From contig CCRI01000008.1 in NCBI GenBank assembly GCA_000985875.1, positions 186,001 to 250,000 on the forward strand: 64,000 bases of DNA, written 5' to 3'. The notes beneath the pieces were generated by a model. That model saw only the letters and a list, made by a program, of their open reading frames with translations, ran no database searches and was not told the origin of the DNA. The first letter of the stretch is position 1. Every line of letters begins with the position of its first letter. Origin of the DNA: Neorhizobium galegae bv. officinalis (GTDB lineage Bacteria; Pseudomonadota; Alphaproteobacteria; Rhizobiales; Rhizobiaceae). Both the position numbers and the translations under genes were made by a program. Below, in pieces: positions 8,432 through 18,955 of this stretch.

Positions 8432-10021
8432 ATGAAAAAACAGCAGGACGGCATGCCGTCGATCATCCATGACAGCAGGATCAACCGGAGAACGCTTCTG
8501 GCGTCCGGCGCGGCGCTGGGAGGCGCGATGCTTTTGCCCGGGCAGATATTCGCCCAGGCGACGCCACCCAAGCCGGGCGGCACGCTGCGCATCGCCATGC
8601 CGTTCAATCCGGCCGCACTCGACCCGATGACCGGTCGCAACGTGCCGGACTTCAACTCGCTCTACGCGCTGTTCGACGCGCTGATCGCCTTCGATCCGGC
8701 AACGCTGGAGCTGAAGCCGATGCTCGCCAAGGACTGGACCTTCACCGATCCAACGACGCTGGTGCTGAACCTCATCGACGGCGTGAAATTCCACGACGGC
8801 ACCCCGTTCAACGCCGAGGCCGTGAAGTTCAACCTCGATCGTTTCATGAGCGACCCGCGCTCCAACGTGAAGTCGGACCTGGTTTTGGTCGCGTCGGTGG
8901 CGGTCACCGGCCCGAGCCAGGTGACGATCAAGCTCAAACAGCCGAACTATTCGCTGCCGACCATCCTGACCGGCCGCGTCGGCTGCATCGTCTCGCCCGC
9001 TTCCATCAAGGCGGCCGCCGACGGCAATGTCGACCGCAAACCCGTCGGCACTGGACCGTTCAAGTTCGCCGAGTGGCGCGACAACGACCTGATCCGTGTC
9101 GAGAAGAACCCGAACTACTGGCAGCCGGGCCTGCCCTATCTCGACGGCATCAACTTCCGAATCATCAACGAGCTGAACACCGCCGCCCGCACGGTCACCG
9201 CCGGCGAAACCGATCTTGCGCTCAACATGGCCGCGCAGCAGATCGCGACCGCGCGCCGCGTGCAGGACCTCACCGCCGAAGCCAATCCTTCGATGATCTT
9301 CTTCACCCTGATGATGAATTTTGCCAAGCCGCCGCTCAACGACATCCGGGTCCGGCAAGCGATGAACTACGCCATCAACCGCACCGAACTGAACCAGGTT
9401 CTGATGCTTGGCTTGGGCGAGCCGACCTCGACCATGTTCCCCAAGGATTTCTGGGCGGTGGATGCCGGGACGGCGCAGTTCTATGAGCACGATCCCGAAA
9501 AGGCGCGCAAACTGCTGGCCGAGGCCGGATATCCGAAGGGCCTGGAAGTCGAAACCTGGAGCTGGCCGGACCAGACGTCGGTTCAGCGCCTCGAAGTGGT
9601 CGGCAACCAACTCGAGCAGGTCGGCATTCGCCTCAAGGTCACGCCCTCGCCTCCCCAGGTCGTGAACCAGGCCTTCTATATCGAAGGCAAGGGCGCGATG
9701 ATCCTCAATCCGCAGGGCGGCTGGCTCGACCCGAGCCAGACCTACGAGCGGCTGTTCGGCGCGACCGGCCAGTTCAACGCCGGCAAGGTGGAAGACCCGC
9801 AGTTCCGCAAGCTGCTCACCGCGACCGGCACCTCGGCCGATGCCGGCGAACGCAAGAAGGCATTTGCCGCGCTCCAGCGTTTTGTCGTTGAGCAGGCCCT
9901 GCATCTGCCGCTGGTGACCTCGGCGGCCATGTCGATCCGCAACAAGAAGGTCAAGGACTTCAAGTACGACCGGCTGCACTCGCCGCGATTCCATCGCGTC
10001 TGGCTCGACCAAACGGCGTGA
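8432..10021 (+). CDS. ABC transporter solute-binding protein, SBP_bac_5 (peptide/opine type), first copy
   Basis: A 529-residue periplasmic binding protein of cluster C (DppA/OppA-like). The N-terminus has INRRTLLASGAALGG followed by a hydrophobic stretch ending FAQA, which suits a Tat-type signal peptide. Family landmarks are GGTLRIAMPFNP, LADGVKFHDGTPF-like residues (LIDGVKFHDGTPFNAE), VGTGPFKFAEW and DIRVRQAMNYAI. The gene has its own promoter region, diverges from the GMC operon and converges on the Dpp-type operon, which encodes a closely similar second binding protein. It therefore probably supplies an alternative substrate specificity to the same permease. Confidence 0.9.
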   Translation: MKKQQDGMPSIIHDSRINRRTLLASGAALGGAMLLPGQIFAQATPPKPGGTLRIAMPFNPAALDPMTGRNVPDFNSLYALFDALIAFDPATLELKPMLAKDWTFTDPTTLVLNLIDGVKFHDGTPFNAEAVKFNLDRFMSDPRSNVKSDLVLVASVAVTGPSQVTIKLKQPNYSLPTILTGRVGCIVSPASIKAAADGNVDRKPVGTGPFKFAEWRDNDLIRVEKNPNYWQPGLPYLDGINFRIINELNTAARTVTAGETDLALNMAAQQIATARRVQDLTAEANPSMIFFTLMMNFAKPPLNDIRVRQAMNYAINRTELNQVLMLGLGEPTSTMFPKDFWAVDAGTAQFYEHDPEKARKLLAEAGYPKGLEVETWSWPDQTSVQRLEVVGNQLEQVGIRLKVTPSPPQVVNQAFYIEGKGAMILNPQGGWLDPSQTYERLFGATGQFNAGKVEDPQFRKLLTATGTSADAGERKKAFAALQRFVVEQALHLPLVTSAAMSIRNKKVKDFKYDRLHSPRFHRVWLDQTA

Positions 10022-10051
10022 TCGGCCCGCCGGTCATCGGACAACGAAACA

Positions 10052-10076
10052 GCCCGGCCCAGCCGCAAGGCCGGGC
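10052..10076 (+). terminator. Hairpin after the solute-binding-protein gene
   Basis: GCCCGGCC (10052-10059) and GGCCGGGC (10069-10076) form an 8-bp G+C stem 30 bases after the stop codon. There is no T-run, so termination is only suggested. Confidence 0.45.
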
Positions 10077-10086
10077 CTAGCCCTCC

Positions 10087-10200
10087 CTCATTCCTGTGCT
10101 TTTCACAGGAATCCAGCCACGGCGCGTCTGCGCCGTGAAAGAGTCCTTGCATTCAAAGATTTGAATGCGCTGGATCCCTGTGACGAGCACAGGGATGAGG
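10087..10200. repeat. RIME-like palindromic mosaic element
   Basis: Four inverted repeats stand in series: ATTCCTGTG/CACAGGAAT (10090-10112), CACGGCGC/GCGCCGTG (10118-10137), GCATTCAAA/TTTGAATGC (10149-10168) and ATCCCTGTG/CACAGGGAT (10174-10196). The outer two are near copies of each other in inverted symmetry and are flanked by CTCATT and GATGAGG. This matches my memory of the rhizobial intergenic mosaic element RIME1. It sits between two convergent transcripts, the usual place for such elements. Confidence 0.75.
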
Positions 10201-10212
10201 AAAAGAGGTGGT

Positions 10213-11124
10213 TCACCGACGTTTGATGGTGGGATCGAGCAGCACGCGGATCGATTCGCCGAGCGTGTTGAAGGCGAGCGCCGTGAACAGGATGGCGAAA
10301 CCCGGCGCATACATCTGCTCGGGCGCCACCTCGACATAGTGGTAGGCGCGCGCCAGCATGCCGCCCCAGCTCGATTCAGGCGGCTGGACGCCGAGCGACA
10401 GGAAGCTCAGTCCGGCTTCCGCCAGAAGTGCCACGGCCAGCATCAGGGTCACCTCGACGATCACCGGCTGGATCGCATTGGGCAGGATATGGCGCAGGAT
10501 CAGATGCAGGCGTGACGCGCCGAAGCCGACGGCCGCCTCGACATAGAGCGCGTTCTTCACCACCAGCGTCTGCGCCCGCATCGTCCGGGCCAGCACCGGC
10601 GCGAAGGCGAAGCCAACGGCGATCATCGCGTTGGTGAGGCCGATGCCGAGCGCGCCGGTGACGGCGACGGCCAGCACGAGCGGCGGAAAGGCCAACACGC
10701 CGTCGATGATGCGGCTGCCGACCTGATCAATCCAGCCGCCGACAAAACCGATGAAGACGCCGAGCGGCACGCCGATCGCCACACCGATCCCAACAGCGAG
10801 ACTCGCCGCATAGAGCGCATTGTAGGAGCCGTATATCAGCCGGCTCAGCGTGTCGCGGCCAAGGTCGTCAGTGCCGAGCCAGTGTGCGCCGCTCGGCGGC
10901 GCCAGAAGATCCATCAGGTTCTGCTTGTTCGGCGCATAGGGCACGATGAGCGGCGCGAAGATCGCCGCCAGAACCAGAACGGAGAGATAGGCAAGACTGA
11001 TCAGCGCGCGCTTGTCGCCCCACAGCCAGGCCCAGAAGCGGAAGCGGACGGGGGGCGGCAGGGTCGCCTTGGCTGCCGGCGCGGCAGCGGTTCGGGTCAT
11101 CGCGGTCATGTTCGTATCGGTCAT
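10213..11124 (-). CDS. Dpp/Opp-type ABC permease, second subunit (DppC-like)
   Basis: A 303-residue inner-membrane permease of the BPD_transp_1 family. The N-terminus (FRFWAWLWGDKRALISLAYL) leads into the first helix, followed by the DppC-type segment HWLGTDDLGRDTLSRLIYGS. The EAA loop region, EAAVGFGASRLHLILRHILP, lies near residue 210. The start ATG at 11124 overlaps the stop of the upstream permease (ATGA), which indicates translational coupling. It is the last gene of the operon running from 15952. Confidence 0.92.
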   Translation of the reverse strand: MTDTNMTAMTRTAAAPAAKATLPPPVRFRFWAWLWGDKRALISLAYLSVLVLAAIFAPLIVPYAPNKQNLMDLLAPPSGAHWLGTDDLGRDTLSRLIYGSYNALYAASLAVGIGVAIGVPLGVFIGFVGGWIDQVGSRIIDGVLAFPPLVLAVAVTGALGIGLTNAMIAVGFAFAPVLARTMRAQTLVVKNALYVEAAVGFGASRLHLILRHILPNAIQPVIVEVTLMLAVALLAEAGLSFLSLGVQPPESSWGGMLARAYHYVEVAPEQMYAPGFAILFTALAFNTLGESIRVLLDPTIKRR

Positions 11125-12080
11125 GTGGAGGCCGCCACTCTGGGATCGAAAGTCGCGTTGAGCACGTCGACCAGGAGATTGGTGAGGATCACCACCAGGA
11201 CCAGCACGAGCGCCACGCCCTGCACCACCGGGAAATCCTTGTTGAGCGCCGAATAGCTGATGAGATTGCCGACGCCGGGAATGGCGAAGACCGCCTCGAT
11301 GATCACGGCGCTGGAAAACAGCCGGTTCACCTGCAGGCCGGCAATGGTCAGCATCGTCGCCGCCACGTTGCGAAGCCCGTGTTTCCACAGGATGGCACCG
11401 GAACCCAGCCCCTTGGCGCGCAGCGTACGGATATATTGCGAGCCCAGCACTTCGAGCAGCGCGCTGCGTACCTGCCTTGCCAGAACTGCGACCACGCCGG
11501 TCGAGAGCGCTACCGCCGGAAGGGTCGCGTAATAGAGCGCCTCCAGCGGTTTTTCGAAGACGGATACGGCACCGGTCGCCGGGAACCAGCGATAGCCGAG
11601 CGAAAACAGCGTCACCAGAATGATGCCGAGCCAGAAATTGGGTACCGCGACGCCGAGCGAGGCGACGCTGGTGATGATCTTGTCGAGCGTCGTGCCCTGG
11701 CGCGTCGCGGCGAGAATGCCGAGCGGAACGCCGAGTGCAGCACCTAGAACCAGCGCATAAAGAACCAGCAGGACCGTATGCGGCAGGCGCGACAGGATCA
11801 GCCGCAGAACGGATTCGTTCGAGAACAGCGAATGGCCGAGATCGCCCTGCACGGCATTTCCCAGCCAGAAGAAATATTGCACCAGCATCGGCCGGTCGAA
11901 TCCGTAGAACTGGCGGATTTCCGCGATCCGTTCCGCAGTCGCGTAGTCGCCCGCGATCATCATGGCTGGATCGCCAGGCATCATGTAGACGAGGGAAAAC
12001 ACCACGAAAGTGGCTACAATCATCACGGGCACCAGCTGCATGAGCCTTTGAGCAACCATCCCGGGGACGCCGTACATCAT
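11121..12080 (-). CDS. Dpp/Opp-type ABC permease, first subunit (DppB-like)
   Basis: A 319-residue integral membrane permease. The ATG at 12080 has GGAG six bases upstream, while the longer frame would need a TTG at 12101. DppB-type landmarks are RLMQLVPVMIVATFVVFSLV at the first helix, MMPGDPAMMIAG in the first periplasmic loop, FGFDRP-like YGFDRPMLVQY, and the EAA-loop region containing YIRTLRAKGLGSGAILWKH. It lies between the second binding protein and the DppC-like gene, and overlaps the latter by four bases. Confidence 0.92.
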   Translation of the reverse strand: MMYGVPGMVAQRLMQLVPVMIVATFVVFSLVYMMPGDPAMMIAGDYATAERIAEIRQFYGFDRPMLVQYFFWLGNAVQGDLGHSLFSNESVLRLILSRLPHTVLLVLYALVLGAALGVPLGILAATRQGTTLDKIITSVASLGVAVPNFWLGIILVTLFSLGYRWFPATGAVSVFEKPLEALYYATLPAVALSTGVVAVLARQVRSALLEVLGSQYIRTLRAKGLGSGAILWKHGLRNVAATMLTIAGLQVNRLFSSAVIIEAVFAIPGVGNLISYSALNKDFPVVQGVALVLVLVVILTNLLVDVLNATFDPRVAAST

Positions 12081-12250
12081 CGATACTCCGTCGATCCGCA
12101 ATTGACGCCGGCCATGTCAGCGGCCGGCACGGGAACACCGGACGTGCAGAAGCACTGCCTTCCGATGCGGGGTGCGGCACGGGCGAAGCCGCCCGCTCCG
12201 GTTTCTGCTCCCCGATGCGATGGCTGCGTCGGGAAGCACATCGCGTCGCC

Positions 12251-13816
12251 TCAGGCCTCCATCCACACCTTGTGGAAGCGCGGGCGCTGCAGCAGGCTGA
12301 AATTGAAGCCGTGCACCTTCGGCGTGCGTATGATGATGCCGGCCGACGAGAACTGCGGCAGGTGCAGCGCGTTCTCCAGCACGAAACGCTGCATCTTGAA
12401 GAGCACGTCCTTGCGCTTGGCGTTGTCGAACGTGTTCATCGACGCATCCATCAGTTCGCGATAACCCGGCAGTTCGATCTTGGCGGCGTTGCGATAGGCC
12501 GTTGCCGAGAACTGGCGGTCGTAGGCGGTTGCCGGATCCGGAAGACCACCGGTCGGGGTCATCAGCATCTGACCCTTCTTTTCGGTGAGGAAGTACTGCA
12601 TCGTCTGCGCCGGCTGCGCCGGAGTGACCTTGAGCCGGATGCCGGCCTCGGCAAGCTGGGCGCCGAGGACTTCCTGACGCTGCACCGCCGCCTGGTCGGC
12701 CCAGGTGAAGGTGGCAATCTCGATGCCGTTTGCGAAACCTGCCGCCTTCAGCAGCGACTTGGCGCGGTCGAGGTCCAGTTTGTAAAAATTCTCGGTCGCG
12801 GGGTCGTTGGCCCAGAAGCCCGAGGGGAACATGCTGCAATGCCCGCCGCCGAGGCCGCCCCACAGGACCTGGTTGAGCACCGGTCGGTCGAGCGCCCAGT
12901 TCATCGCCTGCCGAACGCGAACGTCTTTCAGCGGCCCCTCGCCGTAGTTCAGGAAGGCCGTGTAGTAGATCATCGACGGCGTCGCCTCGGCGACCAGCTT
13001 TGGGTCGCGCTTGGCCACGGCCATCTGCTGGGCGCTCATGTTGAGGACGATATCGGATTCACCGGCGGTCACCGTGCGCACGGCCGTGTTGAACTCGTTG
13101 ACGATGCGCATGTCGACGCCGTCAAGATAGGGCTTGTCGCCCCAGTAGTTGGCGTTTTTCACGACCTTGATCAGGGTGTTGTCCTGCCATTCGACGAACT
13201 TGAACGGCCCGGTGCCGACAGGCGCACGGTCGACATTGCCGCCCGCGGCAGCCTTGACCGAAGCGGGCGACACGATGAGGCCGGCGCGATCGGTCAGGAT
13301 CGCCGGCAGGGTGGCGTCCGGATATTTCAGCTTCAGCGAAACCTGATAGGGGCCGGTCGCCTCGACCTTGTCGACGACGGCAAGGTCCGATTTCACGTTC
13401 GAGCGATCGTAGGTGCTGCAGCGCTGCAGGTGGAAGACGACCGCCTCGGCATTGAACGGCGTGCCGTCATGAAACTCGACGCCCTGGCGCAGTTCGAGAA
13501 CCAGCGTGGTTGGGTCGGTGAACTTCCACGAGGTCGCCAGCATCGGCTGCAGTTCGAGCGTCTGCGGATCGAAGCCGATCAGCGCGTCGAACATCAGGAG
13601 AAGGGCATTGAAGTCAGGATTGTTGCGGCCCGTGAGCGGGTCGAGTGCCGCCGGGTTGAACGGCATAACCGCCCTCAAGGTACCGCCGGATCTCGGTTGC
13701 GGGGCCTGAGCCCGCACCGTTGCCGGCAGCAGCGCAAGGCCGCCGGCGGCGACCGTTCCGGTCAACAGCGAACGACGGGTAATATCAGGGATCTTTCCAA
13801 ATAAATCTGTGGTCAC
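12251..13816 (-). CDS. ABC transporter solute-binding protein, SBP_bac_5, second copy
   Basis: A 521-residue paralogue of the binding protein at 8432-10021. Long shared blocks include MPFNPAALDP, FHDGTPFNAEAV, SNVKSDL and VGTGPFKF. The GTG start at 13816 is chosen because GGAGGA stands just upstream (13830-13825). The N-terminus ITRRSLLTGTVAAGG with a following VRAQA suits a Tat-type signal peptide. It is the third gene of the operon, between the two ATPases and the two permeases, so it is the cognate periplasmic receptor of this transporter. Confidence 0.9.
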   Translation of the reverse strand: MTTDLFGKIPDITRRSLLTGTVAAGGLALLPATVRAQAPQPRSGGTLRAVMPFNPAALDPLTGRNNPDFNALLLMFDALIGFDPQTLELQPMLATSWKFTDPTTLVLELRQGVEFHDGTPFNAEAVVFHLQRCSTYDRSNVKSDLAVVDKVEATGPYQVSLKLKYPDATLPAILTDRAGLIVSPASVKAAAGGNVDRAPVGTGPFKFVEWQDNTLIKVVKNANYWGDKPYLDGVDMRIVNEFNTAVRTVTAGESDIVLNMSAQQMAVAKRDPKLVAEATPSMIYYTAFLNYGEGPLKDVRVRQAMNWALDRPVLNQVLWGGLGGGHCSMFPSGFWANDPATENFYKLDLDRAKSLLKAAGFANGIEIATFTWADQAAVQRQEVLGAQLAEAGIRLKVTPAQPAQTMQYFLTEKKGQMLMTPTGGLPDPATAYDRQFSATAYRNAAKIELPGYRELMDASMNTFDNAKRKDVLFKMQRFVLENALHLPQFSSAGIIIRTPKVHGFNFSLLQRPRFHKVWMEA

Positions 13817-13856
13817 GTCTTCTCCTCCATTATCCATGACCGGCCGAGCTCGGCCG

Positions 13857-14920
13857 CTATGTCAGTGCATTCGTGGCAGATGCGGCATGGTTGGCGCCGT
13901 TCCCCCCGGCTAGGCCAAGACCACTCCTCTCCTTTTCGCCCAGCATCTCCTCGGCGAAATGGCATGCGACATGCCGCCCGGGCAGCAATTCGCGCTGCAG
14001 GGGTTCCTGCGTGCGACAGATGTCGCGCATCCGCGGGCAGCGCGTGTGAAAACGGCAGCCGCTCGGCGGGGCAATCGCGCTCGGTATCTCGCCCTGCAGG
14101 ATGATCCTCTTCCGGGCGTCAGCCGCCGTCGGGTCAATCTCCGGTTCGGCCGAGCGCAACGCCTCCGTATAGGGATGCAGCGGCGTTTCGATCACGGCAT
14201 GGGCGGGGCCGACTTCGACGATCTTGCCGAAATACATCACCGCGACACGGTCGCTGATATGGCTGACCACCCGCAGATCATGGCTGATAAAGACGTAGGT
14301 GAGGCCGAACTGCTCCTGCAGCCGGGCGAAGAGGTTGAGCATGTCGGCCTGGATCGAGACGTCGAGCGCCGCCACCACCTCGTCGCAGACGATCACATTC
14401 GGATCCAGCATCAGTGCCCGCGCGATATTGGCGCGCTGCTTCTGGCCGCCGGAAATCTCGTGCGGATAGCGGTTGGCCATTTCCGCCGACAGCGACACCC
14501 GGTCCAGCATCGCGAACGCCTTTTCGCGCCGCTCGGCCCTCGTCCCCTCGCCCGCGATGTTCAAGGGTTCGCAGATGCTCTGAAGGATGGTCATGCGCGG
14601 ATCGAAGGCCGCATTCGGATCCTGCGAGACGATCTGGTACTTGCGCCGGTGACGATTGAGCTCGCGGCGGGAAAACCTGAATGGATCAACGCCGTCATGC
14701 AGAACACCGCCACCGCTTGGGCTGAGCAGGCCGACGAGACAGCGCCCCAGCGTCGACTTGCCGGAACCGGACTCGCCGATGACGCCGAAAATCTCGCCCT
14801 TGCGCACGGTGAAGCTGACGCCATCGACAGCACGGATCAGCGAGCCGCGCCGCGGATTGCCGAAGCTTACATGGAGATCGTTGACATCAAGCGCCGTCTG
14901 TTTTGAAGAAACGCTTGCGC

Positions 14921-14924
<4 letters not shown>
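13857..14924 (-). CDS. ABC transporter ATP-binding protein (DppF-like)
   Basis: A 355-residue ATPase of the oligopeptide/dipeptide subfamily. Walker A is GVIGESGSGKSTLGR, the Q-loop is in YQIVSQDPNAAFDP, the signature is EISGGQKQRANIAR, and Walker B is VIVCDEVVAALDVS. The C-terminal oligo_HPY region carries SGCRFHTRCPRMRDIC, whose cysteines match those of the family. The ATG at 14924 overlaps the stop of the upstream ATPase (ATGA). An in-frame upstream start at 14966 lies inside that gene and is disfavoured. It pairs with the DppD-like subunit to energise the permeases. Confidence 0.93.
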
Positions 14925-15952
<1,028 letters not shown>

Positions 15953-16094
15953 CCGGCCCTGATCCTCCTATCAGTCCCGCTGCCCGCTTGATCAATATCT
16001 GACATGCGGGCGGCTGATACGCATTCTCCTCACCGCGCCGAGGTCCCGTCAGGGATCCTGATACGCGGTATAGACTCCTCCCGAGAGCCTGATC

Positions 16095-16104
16095 ATGTAT
16101 ACAT
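16095..16104. promoter_or_regulatory. Palindrome ATGTATACAT upstream of the Dpp-type operon
   Basis: A perfect 10-bp palindrome lies 143 bases upstream of the first ATPase start. Its core GTATAC resembles operators bound by GntR-type regulators, which is an inference. Near copies are in the divergent region at 8277-8286 and 8362-8371. Confidence 0.45.
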
Positions 16105-16164
16105 TACACGGCACGACGACGAAAGCCAGAATGAAAATTGCCGTCGTCCGAAACCCCGGAGCCT

Positions 16165-16989
16165 TCAGCTCAGGCTCTCGCGGATGGCTTCCCAACTCGC
16201 CACATCGGGCGCAAGCAGCAACCGTCCTTTGGTCATCGCGGGGCGATAGGGTTCGCCACTCAGAAGCCCGCTATGGCCGCCGGCCTCACGGTGGATCAGT
16301 TCACCCGCTGCATGATCCCACGGATTCATGTCCGCGTTCAGCGAAAAGGTCATCGCTCCGGACGCCACCATCCGGTATTCGAAGGCGGAGCAGCGCCATG
16401 TGGTGGTGCGGCCAAAACGCAGGACCCTCGGCGCGAACGCCGCCTGCTCCTCGACCGAGAACATGTGAAGCGGCACGAAGCCGCTCATCTCGCTGACCGG
16501 AACGGTTGCCGCAACGCTGAGGCGGGTGCGTACACCGTCACGGGCGACATGCCAGGCCCCCTGGCCCGGCCGGGCCACGAGAAAATCGCCGGTCAGCGGA
16601 TAGTGGATCAACCCGGCCACCGTTTTCCCGCCGGACACGATCGCCACGATCATGCCGAACAGCGGCACGCCATGGGCGAAATTCCATGTGCCGTCGACAG
16701 GATCGATGATCGCGGCGAGTTCGGCATCCGCCAGGCGGTCGAGCAGCGTCGGATCGGCGGAGACCGCCTCCTCGCCGACGATCAGCGCCTCGGGAAAATG
16801 TGCGGAGAGTGCTGCGGAAAGCCGGCGTTCCGCACCCAGATCGGCATCGGTGACGATGTCGTCCGGGGCGGTCTTGGCGCGTATGCCATCTGCCGTCACG
16901 CCAAGGAAACGGGGCAGAACCTCTGCCTCCCCCGCCTGGCGCATGTCTTCCATCAGGGCCTGGAGCACAACCTCGGAAATGATCGTCAT
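16165..16989 (-). CDS. Inositol monophosphatase family protein
   Basis: A 274-residue Mg-dependent phosphatase of the IMPase/HisN/FBPase superfamily. Metal and substrate motifs are all present: DDIVTDADLGAERRL, IVGEEAV, the signature IDPVDGTWNFAHG near residue 90, and the C-terminal MNPWDHAAGELIHREAGG. The start ATG at 16989 overlaps the stop of the glycerophosphodiesterase gene (ATGA). As the last gene of the Ugp-type operon it probably dephosphorylates a product of the imported compound. Inositol phosphate and histidinol phosphate are both possible from the family alone. Confidence 0.88.
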   Translation of the reverse strand: MTIISEVVLQALMEDMRQAGEAEVLPRFLGVTADGIRAKTAPDDIVTDADLGAERRLSAALSAHFPEALIVGEEAVSADPTLLDRLADAELAAIIDPVDGTWNFAHGVPLFGMIVAIVSGGKTVAGLIHYPLTGDFLVARPGQGAWHVARDGVRTRLSVAATVPVSEMSGFVPLHMFSVEEQAAFAPRVLRFGRTTTWRCSAFEYRMVASGAMTFSLNADMNPWDHAAGELIHREAGGHSGLLSGEPYRPAMTKGRLLLAPDVASWEAIRESLS

Positions 16990-17855
16990 GCCTGGCGGGC
17001 CTTTATGTAGGATTTCAATGCGGCGGGCTGGTCCGTCTGGATAACGCTGATGCCCGCATCCATCAACCGGCCCCAGATCAGGTCGGGATTGGCAAGAGCT
17101 GCACTGTCCGTCCATTCGCCGCTGCCCGGCTGGTCGAGCGTGTTGACCCAAAGCGCCATGCGGGCTCTCGCGAAAGCCTCGCGATGGAGGGCGATCGTTT
17201 CGAGACTGTCGAAGCGGATTTCGCACATGAAGGGCGCGAGTTCGGCGAGTATGGCAAGTGCGTCGCCGGTGTTTTCGGCGGTGAAGCGCGCCATGCCCAT
17301 GAACGGCACGCCGTCGATCTTCTGGGCCTTCACCCAGTCGACATCCGCAAGGGAATGGACCTTGGTCTTGAGATCCACATAGGCAGCGGCACCCATCTCC
17401 CGGGCGCAGGCGGCTACTTCGGAGAAAAGCCCGCGATCCTTGAGATCGAGATCGGCGAAGATGCGGCCGCGGATGATCTCCAGCGCCTGCCTGAGGGTCG
17501 GAATGGGCTGGTCGCTGAAAGCACGGCCTTCGCCGCCGTCGTCTTCGCGCAGCATGATCGCCTGCAGCTCCGCCATGGTGAAAGTCTCGGCATCGCGGTC
17601 GATGCCGGCCATGCGTTCCAGCGTATCGTCATGCATCAGGAAAAGCTGGCCGTCGGCGCTCTTGCGCACGTCGAGTTCGACGATCTCGCAGCCGATCGCG
17701 ATGGCGTTTTCGACGGCCGCCAGGCTGTTTTCCGGGGCGCCATGCCAGGCACCGCGATGGGCAACGACGGCGCAGCTGCGCGCCGGATCGGCGATGAAGT
17801 CTTTGTAGTTCATTGGGGTTTCTTTCATATGGCACCTTTGGCGCCGGGCTTTCAT
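16986..17855 (-). CDS. Glycerophosphodiester phosphodiesterase (UgpQ-like)
   Basis: Cytoplasmic GDPD-family enzyme that splits glycerophosphodiesters into an alcohol and a phosphomonoester. Visible are VAHRGAWHGAPENSLAA with the catalytic His-Arg and Glu-Asn pair, VELDVRKSADGQLFLMHDD with the metal-binding Glu/Asp and second catalytic His, and an FADLDLKD-type strand. The ATG at 17855 overlaps the ATPase stop (ATGA). Starts at 17828 and 17813 are also in frame and would remove the odd MKARRQRCH leader. No signal peptide is seen. It sits between the Ugp-type ATPase and the IMPase-like gene. Confidence 0.9.
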   Translation of the reverse strand: MKARRQRCHMKETPMNYKDFIADPARSCAVVAHRGAWHGAPENSLAAVENAIAIGCEIVELDVRKSADGQLFLMHDDTLERMAGIDRDAETFTMAELQAIMLREDDGGEGRAFSDQPIPTLRQALEIIRGRIFADLDLKDRGLFSEVAACAREMGAAAYVDLKTKVHSLADVDWVKAQKIDGVPFMGMARFTAENTGDALAILAELAPFMCEIRFDSLETIALHREAFARARMALWVNTLDQPGSGEWTDSAALANPDLIWGRLMDAGISVIQTDQPAALKSYIKARQA

Positions 17856-18955
17856 TGGGCGCCGGGTATGGCCCGGCCTGTCGCTGCATCGAAGAGATGC
17901 AGCCGCGAGGTCGGGAAGTTCAGGAGAAGTTCGAGCCGGTCGGCGATATCGGCACCGAAGGGCGTCGCGATGCGGACGATCGAGCCGCCGAGATCGGCAG
18001 CCAGTACCGAATGGGAACCGAGATCCTCGCGGAACCGGAGTGCCGCCTTGACCGCATGGCCATCCGCCTTGCCATCGACGACGATATCCTCAGGGCGGAT
18101 GCCGAGCTGAAAGGCGCCGGTCAGGGGAGCATGCGCGACCACCTGGCCATCGGCAAGCCGCAGCGCCGATCCGTCGCCGGTGACGGGCAGGATGTTCATC
18201 GGCGGGGCACCGATGAACTTGGCGACGAAGACCGAGGCCGGATGGTGGTAGATCGCCTTGGGCGTATCGAACTGCTCGATCCGGCCCTTGTTGAGGATCA
18301 GGATGCGGTCGGCGAGCGTCATCGCCTCCACCTGATCATGGGTGACGAAGACAGTGGTGGCGCCGATGCGGCGATGCAGGTCGGCAAGCTCGACACGCAT
18401 GTCGTGGCGCAGCTGGGCATCGAGGTTGGACAGCGGCTCGTCGAACAGCAACACGCCCGGCTCTCGCACGATGGCGCGGCCGATCGCGACGCGCTGGCGC
18501 TGGCCTCCGGAAAGCTGCCCCGGCTTGCGGTGCAGATAGTCGGCAAGGCCGAGCATCTTGGCGACCGCCGCGACCCGCTCGGCACGTTCCGCCTTCGCCA
18601 TGCCGGCGACCTTGAGGCTGTAGGCCATGTTCTCGAACACGGTCATGTGCGGATAGAGCGCATAGTTCTGGAACACCATGGCGCAGCCGCGGTGTTTCGG
18701 CTCCAGATCCTGGACCTCGCGGGTGCCGATGAGGATCTTGCCGCCGCTCACCCGTTCGAGCCCGGCAATCATCTGCAGCAGCGTGGATTTGCCGCAGCCG
18801 GAAGGACCGAGCACGACGGTGAATTCGCCGGCCTTGAGCTCGACATCCATCGGCGGAATGACCACCGTCTGGGGGTCATAGGCCTTGGTCAAGCCTTTGA
18901 CCGTGATGCTCGCAGCGGCGGCGCGGATGGCTGTATCGATGGCGTTCATCGTCAT
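17852..18955 (-). CDS. ABC transporter ATP-binding protein, UgpC/MalK-type
   Basis: A 367-residue carbohydrate/glycerol-phosphate transporter ATPase. Walker A is VLGPSGCGKSTLLQM, the Q-loop AMVFQNYALYPHMTV, the signature QLSGGQRQRVAIGRA, and Walker B VLLFDEPLSNLDAQLR. The H-loop THDQVEAM follows, and a C-terminal TOBE-like regulatory part contains FQLGIRPEDI. The ATG overlaps the preceding permease stop (ATGA). Together with the binding protein and two permeases it makes a complete importer. Confidence 0.92.
   Translation of the reverse strand: MTMNAIDTAIRAAAASITVKGLTKAYDPQTVVIPPMDVELKAGEFTVVLGPSGCGKSTLLQMIAGLERVSGGKILIGTREVQDLEPKHRGCAMVFQNYALYPHMTVFENMAYSLKVAGMAKAERAERVAAVAKMLGLADYLHRKPGQLSGGQRQRVAIGRAIVREPGVLLFDEPLSNLDAQLRHDMRVELADLHRRIGATTVFVTHDQVEAMTLADRILILNKGRIEQFDTPKAIYHHPASVFVAKFIGAPPMNILPVTGDGSALRLADGQVVAHAPLTGAFQLGIRPEDIVVDGKADGHAVKAALRFREDLGSHSVLAADLGGSIVRIATPFGADIADRLELLLNFPTSRLHLFDAATGRAIPGAQ

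Noticed and set aside
10213..12180. An apparent 655-residue protein joining extra sequence to the DppC-like permease
   Set aside because: The extra N-terminal half is an out-of-frame reading of the DppB-like gene. The ATG at 11124 with an ATGA overlap is the real start.
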